A DNA stretch of 64,000 nt from Phytophthora colocasiae (lineage: Eukaryota; Oomycota; Peronosporomycetes; Peronosporales; Peronosporaceae), in assembly GCA_018806915.1 (NCBI GenBank), contig JAGKQI010000038.1, forward strand, positions 186,001 through 250,000, given 5' to 3'. A program made the position numbers and the translations under genes. The notes under the pieces were generated by a model. It saw nothing but the letters and a program-made list of their open reading frames with translations, was not told where the DNA came from and ran no database searches. Shown in pieces: positions 10,752 through 22,037 of the stretch; within the stretch, counting starts at the first letter, position 1; every line of letters begins with the position of its first letter.

Positions 10752-13700
10752 TATGGTGATGGTGAAGTTATGCACAAATGCGGAGGGTCCCAGGCAGCAA
10801 GCGAGGATACTGGACTTCTTCCCGAGACACACGAGGGTGGAGCATAGCAGGATGACGAAAGAGGCCTTCCGGAAGCTGGAGGGTTGCAAACGGAAGGAGG
10901 CGAAACGAAATACGAGTAGTGGGAGGAGACAGCAGCAGCGCGACGATCTCACACTCGGGATATTGTCGACAAATGTAAGAGGACTGGCCATGCAGCTAGA
11001 GAACCTAGGGGCCCATTTGCAGGGGCTAAAGGAGAGGAATGACAGGGGAGTAAGTGATGTAGTCTTTCTACAAGAGACACATCTCAAGGCGGAAGAGCAC
11101 GCACTTGCGGCAACAAATTACGCGGCTATGTGGGGATTTAGGTATACCACAGCGGGGGGCTTATCCTTTTTGGTCGGAGGGCAACGGCAGGGGAGCCGGT
11201 GTAGCCATATTAGTCAACCCGTATGGAGGACTGAAGGACACAGCAGCGTGGAGAGAGGATCTGTGGTCTCCGCATTTAGTGATGGTTACTGCTGAGCTGA
11301 AAGGAAGACCGGTGTTGCTAGTCAACATCTACGCTCCGTCGGTCGGGGCGGACAGGATCCAATTTTTTCAGCAGCTTCAGCAGATCGCCTACCCGGAGGA
11401 CAGGGAATAAATCCTGGGTGGGGATTTTAACTGTGTGCTTAGCAGCGAGGTGGACAGAAGAGGCGGGATTACCAAGAAGGATTGTGGTGCGAACGAGTTG
11501 GTTGGGCTAGTGAATAAGCTTGAGATGGTGGACGCTGGATATTTCAATTCTCCACAATCAAGAGAACGCAAAGCATTGGAAGCATTCGCCAATGCTCATC
11601 ATACGTATCGCCACACAGTGGCGAGCGGGGCAGTCTCCACGTCAAGGTTGGACAGATTTTACGTGAGGGCGGCCGGGAAAAAATGGGTAAGGAGCGTCAC
11701 AACTCAGGATGCGCCTTGGCACACTGATCACAAGGCGGTCCTATTGGAACTGCACATGCCGACAGGACCGGTGAGACAACAGAGGAGACCCAAATTGTAT
11801 CCTGTGCCGGACTTTGTGCAAACTGCAACACACAGCTTAATTGGGACCCGATTAAACTTGCTGCGGCAGCGACTAGGGACACTGGAACCGACGGACACCG
11901 TAGCGGTGTGGGATCAGTTCAAGAAAGAGATAGCGGCGGAGATCCGAAACTTGAAGCGCACTGCACGACGGAGGTTGACTCAAAGCTTTCGACAAAAGAT
12001 TAGGCGGCTCAAAAAGCGAATAGAGGCATGTGGGTACTGCGAGAATTCAAGTGGTGCCCGCAGAGATACTCTTATAGAGCAACTTCGGACAGTTCAGGAT
12101 GCCAGACGGCAACGGCGGCGGCGGATCCTAGTGCAGAAGAGCACATGGAGCTCGAAGGCCTCAACGCGGCATTTCTTCAGTCGAATTTGTATGAAGTACG
12201 GAGACAAGGTCATGCCCCCACTCAGGAGCCCCAACGAGGTCAACCCCAGGAAAAACGGGGGGAGTGCTGACATCTTGGCGGATAGTTGGGAGCCCATATT
12301 CAACAAGACTACGAGTGCAGGCGAGGAGACACAGGAATTCATCCGCCGACACAGCACAAAGTGGGAAAGAGGAGCTCACAGTGATATAGTGGAGAGAATA
12401 ACGGAGGAGGAGGTGATGGCCTCGATAAAGGCGGGGAAGGCCGGGAAGACGTGTGGTCCTGATGAGTTGGGCAATGAGTGGTACAGGGATCACAAAAATG
12501 CAGTGGTTCCGGTGCTTGTTCGGCTGTACAATGACTGTCTGGAACGCGGTGCGGTCCCTGCAAGTTTTTTGACAGCCCATATCTCCAGCGTAGCTAAAGG
12601 GGGTGATCGCCACAATCCTCTCAATTACCGCCCAATAGCGTTGCTCAACTCGGACTACAAGATATTCACGCGCATCTTGGCTTGGCGAGTGCGAAGATAT
12701 ATCACTGGGCTGGTACATGCGACGCAGTCTGGCTTTGTACCAGGCCGGAACATACATGAGGCCATTGATTTGTTGGAGGCAGCCACAGAGGAATGCAGTA
12801 GTAACCCAGGGTTGGCCAGTGCGCAAGCTCTGCTGCTTGACTTTTCGAAAGCTTATGACTCATTAAGCAGAGAGTTCTTGCTGAAGGTTCTGCAGGCGAA
12901 AGGATTGCCGGATCAATTTTGTGAAATAGTACGGGCCATCCACGACAACACAACGGTGCGGTTCTTGGCCAATGGGTGTCTGTCGAGGAGCGTCAAGGTC
13001 ACGAGCGGGATCCGGCAGGGCTGCCCTCTTGCGCCGCTGCTATTCATCCTGGCGGTGGATATACTTTATGACGAGGTGGAGGACAGCAGGGAACTAGCAG
13101 GTGTAGATCAGGAGGGGGGAGGGCTGAAGGACCAGCTCAGGGTCGCAGGCTACGCTGACGATACCGCCATCTACATTGCTCATAGCAGCATGCAGCATGA
13201 AGCAATAGCCGTGGTAAACCGATTCTCGGCTGTCTCGGGTCTAACGTTGAATCTGGGGAAATGCGTAGCCGTACAGCTACGGAAAAACAGGACCGGAGTT
13301 AATAGCAGTGAAGCTGGGAGGCAAACGGAATCGCCGAAGGGCCCGATCGCACTTGCGGGCTCGACGCGATACCTAGGGCACATTGCAGGGCCTGAGGCAA
13401 CGACGGAGGAAGCTTGGAAAAAGGCCTGTGAGGTGCTGAGAGTGAGACTAGCACTGGCGGAGACCAAAACTAATACGGTGCAGCAGAGGGCTTCCATAGC
13501 CAATGCCATTATTGTCCCCAAGCTCACCTATGTGGCGAGACACGCCTGGTCGTCAGACGAGATCGTAAAACGAGTGGACGTGAGGATTAGGCATTTTGTG
13601 TGGAAGGCAAGTTTTACTGAGCCGGATGTGGCGACAGTGGGATGGATAAAAACGTGTGTGGCGGAGCGCCCGGTTAAGGAAGGCGGGCTTGGCATACCCA

Positions 13701-13936
13701 ACCTCAGGGCGGAATTAATCGCCATGAGCGCGGCAGTGGTCGGAGATTGGGCGTTAGCGACCACGCGGCTGAGGCAGCTAGCAGGTACAGTGTTGGAGCG
13801 ACGGGACGGCGGCAGTGGAGGACACCTCGTACCGAGTACTACAGTGCCGGCGGTGGTGGTGCGGTCGAGCCTACGGGAAACGGGTCGGCCATGGGCGGAG
13901 CTGGCAATGGCAACTCCATGGGGAAGGCGAGGATGA
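10720..13936 (+). pseudogene. LINE 1 ORF2: endonuclease and reverse transcriptase, frameshift and stop
   Basis: Endonuclease motifs: STNVRGL and FLQETHL (frame 10720-11295), then after a frameshift near 11150 GAGVAILVNPYG, VNIYAPS, and past an in-frame TAA (11408-11410) GGDFNCVL and WHTDHKAV. The RT follows in the same frame as this last part: NYRPIALLNSDYKIF, DFSKAYDSL, GIRQGCPLAPLLF, and catalytic YADDTAIY (near 13150). These are the usual APE-type endonuclease and LINE RT blocks. With one frameshift and one nonsense codon the ORF cannot be read straight through. Confidence 0.9.
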
Positions 13937-14969
13937 TCCAGAAGGGAACATGAAGCTGCTGCGAGCGGAGATGAAGCACAGTAAGGGTTTAACCACGAGA
14001 TGGACGACAAGGGGTCTGCGATTGACCTTTGCTGAAGGAATCAAAGCGAAGTTGCAACAACAGGTAGCAGAACGGCGGAAAGTGAGGGGCACATGCGTTC
14101 CACAAACGGTCATGCACCTCAAACTGAACGAGCTGACGCTATTAGATGCGCAGGGGGACGAGATCGGGTGGGCGGCATGCAAATCACTGGTAGGAGGGAT
14201 CGGGCGTAAGCGGGTAGCAGACCTGATGAGAGTCGAACAGCTATCCGGCGGTGAAGTTATGGTAATACCACAGGCACACGATTTGCCAATGACTAGCAAT
14301 AACGCTCACTGGTTTAGGGAAGCGGGGCTGAGCTTAATAGCGGCTTACCCAGAGCTGGTGATGGTAGAGGCGGAAGAAGATATACTAACGGTGCACCACA
14401 GCTTAGATGATGACCACCATGTGTTCCGGATTGATGCATCCCAGGGAGCGACAATACGGCACACGTGGAGCACGCTGGAGCAGACAGTGGTGCTAGATGA
14501 GACGGCCCAATCACTGGAGCGAGCGGTGGCAGGAATGCTGGGTGTGAGGGAGAGGACACTACAAGTAGTTCCACATCCATGGTTGATGAAGATGAGGCCA
14601 CTATGGACAGGGAAGCGGAGGTGGCAACAATCTCGACGGGAATATAGGAAACTCGTCACTACCAAAGGCTTGCAGGCAGTCAGGACAGCCCTAGCGGCCT
14701 CGGAGGAGAAACTGAGGGAAGCGGATGAGCTACTGGCACAGGCTTTGAAGAAGCTGAAGTGGGAAAGGATTTACAAGATGGAGGCGGTGACAGCATACCA
14801 AACGCAGAACATAGCGCGCCTGAAGCATAACAGACTGCGCATCTGGAACCGCAGCGAACGAAGCTACAAATGCACATTACCAGAGTGCCAACACGAGAAT
14901 GTTGGCGGCACGGCTCATTTAGCGTGGAACTGCCCGGCAGCGCAGGCGTTTTGGGACACTTACTTCTGA
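13815..14969 (+). pseudogene. LINE 1 ORF2 downstream part with RT-linked Cys/His motif
   Basis: A frame change near 13930 carries ORF2 into this frame (384 codons open). Near its end are CTLPEC and HLAWNC (14872-14934), the Cys/His zinc-binding segment commonly found after LINE reverse transcriptases. The reading frame then breaks again around a run of ten G at about 15004-15013. Confidence 0.75.
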
Positions 14970-15212
14970 ACTGGGGACTCAAAGTGGGGAAAATAGCTCG
15001 CAGGGGGGGGGGCCGAGGGGAAATTACCCAAGCGATTTTTGGATTCCAACTACCACGACTACCGAGGTGGCTGGTTCAACAAAGTGCGGGGTGAAATGTG
15101 GTCTTTAGGCTGTGTGGTGACGTTGACGGCAATCTGGAGATACAACGTTGAGAGGCAGTACGGGCTTGCCGGGCGTACAGTTACGCTAAGAGGGGCGGTG
15201 AGGCGGCTGTAG

Positions 15213-15899
15213 GTGGAAGTACGGGAGACGTTCAGTAGATACAGGTTGGGTTTATACCCGTTCACCACAGAGTCCGCTGTGAAGCTGAAGGTGTCTGGCT
15301 ATGCCATCCAGTGCTGGACGAAGCAGGAGGAGGTGAATGACTCGGGTGAGAGGCAGCAAGTGTGTCGAATCGGTTTCTTTGATGGTGGGTCACGAGGCAA
15401 TCCCGGACGCGCGGGCAGTGGCAGCGTCATCGTCGAAGTAGATCTACACTCAGGAGAGGCAAGCATATTGTGGGCGGCGGCGACAGCTCTTGGATCGCGA
15501 CGCGTCACCAACAACATTGCTGAATTTATTGGGCTGCAACGATTGCTGGCGCATGCTCAGTCACAGGGCTGGCGGATGCACGTGGTTGGGGACAGTGCAC
15601 TAATATTGAGAATGATGGTCAGCAGGATAGGGCCCAAGGCGAAGCACTTGCAACACTGGTATAGAACAGCGTTAAGATTGGCGGATGTCAGCGAAGTGAG
15701 GAGCTGGAGACATCATTACAGGCAATTCAACAAAACGGCAGACTGGTTAGCGAATTATGCGATGGATCACTGCAGGAGCTCTGTTCTAGAGGCCGCATAC
15801 GTAGCGGAACGGCAAGACATTGCTCGAAGTCTGGAGACTCGGTTACAAGAGGACGTGGGACATTGGCTCTCGACGGCGGGGGGCATACCGGGGATGTAA
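15213..15899 (+). pseudogene. LINE 1 RNase H domain
   Basis: Catalytic residues of RNase H are visible: D in FFDGGSRGNPGRAG, E in NNIAEFIGL, D in VVGDSALIL, and D in NKTADWLAN. The DGGSRGNPG motif resembles the archaea-like RNase H type reported in some plant and oomycete retrotransposons rather than the RNase H of LTR elements; this subtype assignment is by motif only. A TAG at 15210-15212 separates it from open sequence just upstream, so as read it is detached from ORF2. The frame ends at 15897-15899, about 110 bp before the element end. Confidence 0.8.
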
Positions 15900-15957
15900 T
15901 AAGAGGAAGGAGTCTAGAGAAAGAACTGGATTGGGAATACCCAGTCTGGAATGGATA

Positions 15958-18132
15958 TTAGAGTTCAGGTCTACCGAGACTGGTAACACAATATACCGCA
16001 CCATTACTACTATTTCCTTCTGCTACTTTCGCAGCTCCATCAGCAGGTATCGCCAACGTTCCGACTCCAGGAATAATCACCATTCGGCTACCGTCCACAG
16101 CTGGTAGTTGCGTCTGCACGTCCTGCGTCATCGGTTGAATCCCATTCACATAATCCATCGGATCATCGATTTCTGTGGCTTTCTCGACGGCTTCTTCCAA
16201 CGTCGTCGGCACAGGTGGCTGCTTCACCAGTTGTCGTACCGTACGTTCCAGGCATCGGTAAAATTGAGCCAAAAACACCCGTTCACTAACTTCGTTCCGA
16301 TCAGCAGCTTCTCGTAGTCCGGCAGCAAAATCAGCATACGGTTCCTTGTGAAATCTGTACCGCGCGTTCACCCGAGCTTCGGCAGCAGACTTATCAATGC
16401 GGGGCCCATATCGTCTCAGCAAAGCCACCTTCAACTTCGTCCAAGTTCGATCTTGCTGATGCAGTCGCCGATCCATGTTTACCCACCATCGTGCAGCACT
16501 CTCCATCAATTTGTTGCCCAGAATAAAGTACAATGAGCGATCCGACCATTCACCGCGACCTGATTCCTTCGCTCCTTTCAGTGCCAGATCAATTCGGTCA
16601 ATCCAAGTTGATACAGAAGCTCTCGGTGTTGGGGTAAAGCTTGGCAGTTCAAGATCCTTAATGTTTCTTGGTCTTTGTCGTTGATGCGGTTTTCTTCGTT
16701 CACGTCGTTCTCGTCTTTCATGGCGTTCCCGTCGTTCGCGTGGTTCATTTCGTCTTCCGCGTCGTGGTGATCGTCGGATACGTCGTCGAGTATCTTCCTC
16801 GGACTCACTCGTCTCGCTGGAGCTCGATCCACTACCGGAACTACTACTTCCGTCGCTTCCATCGCTTCCATCGCTTTCGTGGGGATGACCACGTCGTCCG
16901 CGTCGCTCGTCATCAGAACTATCGCTCTGGGGACTTCCTCCTCCATTAGACGAGTCATCGTCTGACACTGCTCGTTGGACGCTCGGTCGCCGCTCTCGTC
17001 CACGCCGTTCGTACCGCCCTTCACGATGTTCTTCGTGCCGGTTGTGCCGTCCACGTTCCCGATGGCGTTCATTACTCCGTGTCCGTCGCTGCAACCTACG
17101 CTCATCATACTCATCGTTAGCATCGTCGTCATCATCATCAGACTTACCGTTCTCATCATCATCATCATCATGCCGACGAGTTTGAGCACCGTGTCGTTCA
17201 TGATCCATTCGTCGTCCTCTTCCTCGTGATACCAAATTTTGCCGAGGATCTCGTCGTTTCCGAGATTGGTGACGCACGTGGTCCGTTCGACGTTCCCCTC
17301 CTTGTGATACCAAGTTTTGCCAAGGATCTCGTTGTTTCCGAGATTTGCGGAGTACAGGATTCGTTCGCTCTCCTCCTCGTGATACCAAGTTTTGCCGAGG
17401 TTCTCGTTGTTTACGAGATTTGCGGAGTCCATGATCCTTTTGTAGCCTTTGACCTCGTGATTCCAAGTTTTGCCGAGGTGGCTGTGGTGCTCTTCGTCGA
17501 GTGCCAGTATCAACATGCCATTGACGACTTAAATACCGCCCGTCATCACTGTCATTCCACTGGTCTTCATCGTCTTCGTATTCCCCTGGTAGGACTAGTG
17601 GGTACTCTCGTTCCGCCACTACTGGTGCTAGTTTTGTCTCGTCCGCTCGACTATCGCCGTGTTCCCTAGCTCCATCCCGTCCTTCTTCAGTATCGCCGTC
17701 AGCATCTTGTGTCTTCGCCAGTGTACTCACCGCACGCGTCGTCACTTGCTGAAGGTTCACTGCCAGTTGTTTCAAACGATCTGAGACAGTTGTTCCTCTT
17801 CCCGTATCTGCTTTTGCTACTACAACGCCTAGTCGCTTCACAGTACGTTCCAAGGCCTCCAACTCATCCTCGGTCGGCTCGTGCATGTCATCGGAGTTCT
17901 CATCAAAAGGCTCCGTGGCAGCATCGCTAGTGGGTTCAACTGTCATGCTCCGAGTCGCCGGATCGGTGCCGTCAAGTGCTGATCGCGTCTCAACATTCAC
18001 CGACAATTCCGTTCGTCCATCATCATCGTTCTCTTCGTTCTTCGTTTCAACATCGGCTGGGTTGGTCTTCCTACTACGCGTCGTCCGCGCAGTCTTGGTC
18101 GACGCTACCAGTGTCGCTGTTTTCGTTCCCAT
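15958..18132 (-). pseudogene. Gag N-terminal part of element 1, cut off by the LINE
   Basis: An open frame of about 720 residues runs from an ATG near 18132 (an in-frame ATG at 18192 exists but overlaps the primer-binding site and LTR) to the LINE junction. It is very rich in Arg, Glu, Asp and Ser, with an RS/RE-like stretch, then a retrotransposon Gag core (WIDRIDLALKGA, RWWVNMDRR, PYADFAAGLREAA). After VAEG (16014-16027) the frame reads into the LINE 3' end and stops at 15958. It contains a four-copy 25-26 residue repeat (17226-17530). The matching zinc knuckles lie 9 kb away at 6312-6872. Confidence 0.85.
17226..17530 (-). repeat. Four tandem 75-78 bp repeats inside gag of element 1
   Basis: The plus-strand unit starts GTGATACCAAGTTTTGCC at 17226, 17304 and 17379, with a diverged fourth copy at 17457; the period is 78, 75 and 78 bp, always a multiple of three. 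It encodes a basic 25-26 residue unit containing RQNLVSRGG and LRKSRKQRD-like motifs. Preservation of the reading frame suggests expansion while gag was still coding. Confidence 0.85.
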
Positions 18133-18173
18133 CGCTTTTCGTTGTTTTCTCAGTGTGCGTTTTTCTGCTAGAA

Positions 18174-18191
18174 GCCCCTGTATGACCACCA
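18174..18191 (-). other. Primer-binding site of element 1
   Basis: The plus strand reads GCCCCTGTATGACCACCA directly against the LTR; its complement starts TGG, as a tRNA primer-binding site should. Read as a tRNA 3' end it gives ...TATGACC, discriminator A, then CCA. The same 18 bases sit in the same place in element 2 (30764-30781), although the LTRs of the two elements differ. Confidence 0.75.
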
Positions 18192-18827
18192 TGTGACGAA
18201 CCCAGTTCCCTTGTTCGCTAGGGGCGTATAGCCGACAATGCTGCGCTACGCTGTCTCGCCGGGTTCTTCTTTATCGCTGGGCTTCTTAGCTTACTCAATT
18301 CAACACTTCAACACAGTACGGGCTCAGTTCACCTGCGCCGGAACTTCGTTCCTATTTATATTCAATGTACTAGAGCTCTCGCTCTTACGTTCAAACTCGT
18401 CCGTCCGTTCAACTCGTTCAACTTCGTCCTTCGTCCGTTCAACTCGTTCACTTCGCTTGTCGTCGCCCACACTCGACCACAGCTTCTCTTCGCCGCTGCA
18501 AATTCTCAACTGGCCACTTCTCGTCGACGCCGCAAATTCTCAACTGAGCCGCTTCTCCGCCCGGCCGTTTCTCGACTTCATCCGGATGAATGCGATCTTC
18601 TTCACCCGAGATCTTCGTTACTCTGCAACGTCTTTATCGAGCGTTCACCAGTCACGTTCGTCGCCGATAACCCACAGCCGTTGTTCCATCATAACACCAG
18701 CCATCGATCGTCGTGCACCATCAGTATCTTCAACATGAGGCGTCCGTCGAGCAGTCTCGCCACCCGCGTCAAGCAATGCGTCACTAACTGCCGTCGATTC
18801 TTCAACAGGTAGCCTCATCCTGTTACA
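18192..18827 (-). repeat. LTR of Ty3/gypsy element 1 (5' LTR in element orientation)
   Basis: Second copy of the 636 bp repeat. It should carry the promoter for the minus-strand transcript. Immediately inside lies the 18-nt primer-binding site (18174-18191). Outside it is the 4 bp target duplication AGTC (18828-18831), then host sequence. Confidence 0.95.
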
Positions 18828-18839
18828 AGTCCTAGAATG

Positions 18840-19243
18840 AAGCATCTAAACGCGAAGTGTGTGTCTTGGTCGGATAATAGCTACTAGTATAATACTGTAT
18901 CTCTGAGAAGGTGATGTCTTTCTCTGTTTTATAGAATTTCTTGGCAGAAAAAAAAACCTTGTAGTCATCGGTTCACTCATCTTTCTTTTTTTATGGGCTC
19001 CACTGATGATATTATCTCGTCAACCAAAAGCAAACGCTTTTCCATAGTTATTCAGACTCACTGACATTTTTTCAGTATCGAATTTCCACTAAGGCAAATT
19101 GATCCGGCGAACAACTCGAGCGAGTTAAAATGGTGTCAGCGAGAGATGGAATTTGAGAACAGGAAGATCATATAGTAACTGTTTGTTTGCGAAGACTAAC
19201 TCTCGCGATCGAGGGTCGATCCCGAGCTACACAAACGTGACTG
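18840..19243. other. Intergenic stretch, no gene seen
   Basis: AT-rich sequence between the end of the interrupted left-hand ORF (TGA 18838-18840) and the stop of NDUFS7 copy A. No supported ORF or RNA gene. Confidence 0.6.
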
Positions 19244-19410
19244 TTACTTCCGCACCTTAAGAAGGAGCGCCTTGTTTCCTTTGATCTTCTTCTGGAGCTG
19301 CATGATACCGAAAAGAAGCGCTTCTGCAGTTGGCGGGCACCCGGGAACGTAAATGTCAACTGGTACGATGCGATTGCATCCACGCACCACTGAGTAGGAG
19401 TAGTGGTAAT

Positions 19411-20377
19411 CAGGGGTTCCGAAAATGTCATTGATTATTTATTTTTTTCGTTTTCAGCGAAAAAATAATTTATTTCCAGGTTCACATTTCGAAGCTTCCA
19501 ATTATTTTCTTTCAAGTTTACCGACCAATAACCTTCAGCACCCCTAGTGTCTTCCAAGTTGGAAGTTCCAACCAACCGGTTAATTGTAGATTGGTGGTTC
19601 AGGGCGCTTTGTTAGTCTCAAGCGTCACCATGCTTCTAGATTCAGATTCAAATTTGCTGTTTTAGCACCTCTACCATGGCTCCATTCAAGAATTCGTCAC
19701 GCTCAAAGTCGTCCAAGGCTCTGCCCAAGCGTTCAAATACCCCCAAGCCAAAACAACCGTATGAAAAAGCGAGAAAGGAGACAACCAACAAGAAAAAGTC
19801 GACGGCGCCATATACATCCAAGCAGGTTGCTCAGTTCTACTACAAAAATGTCGAGAACATTGAAGGAAATGTAACAGCGTACTACAAGTGTAGATGTGGT
19901 GTTCAGCGCAAGATGGAGGCAAACACGGGGTATACCAACCTCCTTCAGCATGTCTTCATGTGGCACTAAAATTTCCTATTGGAAATGGCAAATGCCGGCA
20001 ACAACAGTGGCACTCTTGTGGGCTACATCGACGACAAGTCTTTCAAGATTTACTCTTGGATCGACATGACGATCTCCTGCAACCTTCCGTTTACGTTTTG
20101 CGAGTCGTAAGCTGCTACCGACTACGTGAAGATCGACAGCTTATCTACGGACAGTTTGATCAAGTACATGGGCTTACTGACTCGTGAGGTCGGAATGCGA
20201 GTACAGTTCGCAAGATCGTTCCCAATAATCTACCAATATACACCTTCGGTACATTCGTCTATATATTGCGCTGCAATAATCCCAATAATTTTCTGGCACA
20301 CCTGCAGTGCAACATGCAGAATTATTTTTATTGCATTTTTTTGGCTTGCAATAACAATTACATTTTCGGAACCCCTG
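19411..20377 (+). mobile_element. hAT DNA transposon, internally deleted, in exon 3 of NDUFS7 copy A
   Basis: The ends are perfect 18 bp inverted repeats, CAGGGGTTCCGAAAATGT (19411-19428 and complement 20360-20377), with imperfect pairing beyond. An exact 8 bp target duplication GTGGTAAT lies at 19403-19410 and 20378-20385. The 8 bp duplication and CAGGG termini are hAT hallmarks. At 967 bp it is far shorter than an autonomous hAT and keeps only fragments of a transposase, so it would need a helper. Confidence 0.93.
19676..19969 (+). pseudogene. hAT transposase N-terminal remnant (BED-finger-like)
   Basis: A 97-codon ORF with a basic Lys/Ser/Pro-rich start and a C-terminal CRCGVQRKMEANTGYTNLLQH segment (Cys-x-Cys ... 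Leu-Leu-x-His), resembling the BED zinc finger at the N-terminus of hAT transposases. Further fragments follow in other frames at about 20000-20200 ([32 protein letters not shown]) that look like downstream transposase pieces. The catalytic core and dimerisation domain are missing. Confidence 0.65.
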
Positions 20378-21004
20378 GTGGTAATAGCCACCTCCATTCG
20401 CACAGCTTCCCATGGACACAACGTAGCGCGGCTCAGGCATTTGGTCGTAGAGACGTCTCAAGGCCGGCGCCATCTTGTTGGTTAGCGTACCAGCCACCAA
20501 CATGACGTCGGTTTGACGCGGAGAAGCTCGAATACACCATTCCCATGCGCTCAACGTCATATCTTGATCCAGCTACAGATATTACAAGAGTTAAAAACAC
20601 TTAAGTTGGAAGCATTTTCATTGGTTTGCGTACCAAAGTGCATCATTTCGACAGCGCAACACGCCAAACCAAAGGAAAGAGGCCAAACAGAACTCTTGCG
20701 CCCCCAGTTGACGAGGTCATCGAGGCGAGACACGATATATTCTGCATTTTAAAAGTTCGTTAACAGGCAGATTACAAGATGAAATAGACTTCTATCACTT
20801 GCCTGCACTGTTGCGAGCCGTGGAGTTTCGAGCCATGAGATCAGCAACTGTGGCGAGTTCAGTGGTTGGACTCGTGGTTGACTCTCCATTCTCCTTGGAG
20901 AGGGTTGTATGGATAAATCGTGAAGTGCTGGCAGTTACTGGTCTTAGACGGGCTGAGTGTCGCCCGAGGAGTTTTGAGCCAACACGAATCATCAGCTCTG
21001 TCAA

Positions 21005-21519
21005 AGTCAGTCACCAAGGCAAATTTGGAAGTCACGAACTAGAATTGGTTCAAGTTGGAAAGATTTACGTTCGAGATTGCGCGTTGATGCTGATGGCCAT
21101 TAGCCAAGCAACCATTTGGGATGAAAGTTTTATCAAGATTACTCTTCCAGCTGTAAAAGTGCTGATGGCCATTCATCGATACATACCAAATTATCCCGAC
21201 ACGTTTACTCTAGGATAATGGTGGCCAAGACACAGCCCTGGTGCGAGTTTACGCGTACGTGTTGATGGCCATTTCGCGGGGATAACAAGTTTTGCTTCAA
21301 GGCCAACAAAAAACTAAAGGTTGTTTGCTGTGCATTTTGATTTTGACGAGAATCGGCGTGTATCAGCTCGAAGTTCAGCAAACTAATGAACAAAAGCTAT
21401 GCAGCGGAGTATCGGTGAGCAAAACTTTCGTCTGGCTTTGATGTTCACCAAGTTTCATTGATTTTTTGTTGGACCACACTCAGATGCATCATGGGTTGAA
21501 CCAGGGAATTATCCAGTGT
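21005..21519. other. Spacer between NDUFS7 copies A and B
   Basis: No supported gene. TGATGGCCAT occurs three times (21091-21100, 21163-21172, 21263-21272), with a near match TGATGGCCAC at 31895-31904 upstream of copy B. The open frame 20799-21218 overlaps exon 1 of copy A on the opposite strand and is not supported as coding. Confidence 0.5.
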
Positions 21520-22037
21520 CTACTTTCTCACCTTTAGTAGCAGCGACTTGTTGCCCTTGATCTTCTTCTGCAGCTGCATGAGCCCGAAGACAAGCGCCTC
21601 GGACGTAGGCGGACACCCCGGAACGTAAATGTCAACAGGAACGATACGGTCGACACCACGAACCACAGAGTACGAATAGTGGTAGTAGCCTCCGCCATTG
21701 GCGCAACTACCGAGGGAGACGACGTAGCGCGGCTCGGGCATCTGGTCGAAAATGCGCCGAAGTGCAGGCGCCATCTTGTTGGTGAGCGTTCCAGCGACGA
21801 TCATGACATCTGTCTGACGGGGCGAAGCTCGAAACACCATACCCATTCGCTCGAAATCGTAACGAGACCCCGCTGAATCCAGACAACACAGTGTAAAGCA
21901 AGGTGAAGTTGTAGGATTATTGAGCAGACGTACCGGCATGCATCATTTCGACAGCGCAGCAAGCAAGACCGAAGGAGATTGGCCAAAGGGAACTCTTGCG
22001 ACCCCAATTCACGAGGTCATCCAAACGGGACACCACG

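Larger units (their letters stand above)
6922..16013 (+). mobile_element. LINE 1: non-LTR retrotransposon with OTU-like protease and RNase H, nested in gag
   Basis: The insert is flanked by a 14 bp duplication TTCCTTCTGCTACT (6908-6921 and 16014-16027) inside the gypsy gag gene. Order on the plus strand: ORF1 with a CCHC knuckle, an OTU-like cysteine protease ORF, apurinic-type endonuclease, reverse transcriptase, a Cys/His segment after the RT, and RNase H. The 3' end has no long poly(A), only a short ACC/ATT/ACT-type tail (CACCATTACTACTAT). Several frameshifts and stops (about 7640, 11150, 11408, 13930, 15010, 15210) mean this copy is not autonomous as read. Confidence 0.93.
186..18827 (-). 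mobile_element. Ty3/gypsy LTR retrotransposon 1 (contains a nested LINE)
   Basis: The element runs on the minus strand: 5' LTR at 18192-18827, gag, protease-RT-RNase H-integrase, 3' LTR at 186-821. The 636 bp LTRs start TGTAAC and end GTCACA in element orientation and look identical base for base. The target duplication is AGTC (182-185 and 18828-18831). A primer-binding site (18174-18191) abuts the 5' LTR and a purine tract (822 to about 838) abuts the 3' LTR. The order RT-RNase H-integrase places it in Ty3/gypsy (Metaviridae-type). A 9.1 kb LINE (6922-16013) splits gag; without it the element would be about 9.5 kb, close to element 2 at 22038-31509, to which its proteins are clearly related. 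Confidence 0.95.
19244..20992 (-). pseudogene. NDUFS7: NDUFS7 copy A, disrupted by a hAT transposon and a frameshift
   Basis: Exon 1 20803-20992 (alternative ATG 21004), exon 2 20634-20741, exon 3 20386-20572 plus 19244-19410, separated by a 967 bp hAT element. Cys ligands of the 4Fe-4S cluster are still encoded ([24 protein letters not shown]). With the transposon and one 8 bp duplication removed, exon 3 is 354 nt against 353 in the other copies; the extra base lies near 20527, where the frame expected to read MVFRASP is shifted. The intron 1 donor reads G|GCAAGT instead of GT. The copy cannot make an intact subunit as read. Confidence 0.88.

Noticed and set aside
17226..17530. CRISPR-like array
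   Set aside because: Repeats are contiguous 75-78 bp coding units without spacers, in a eukaryotic retroelement.
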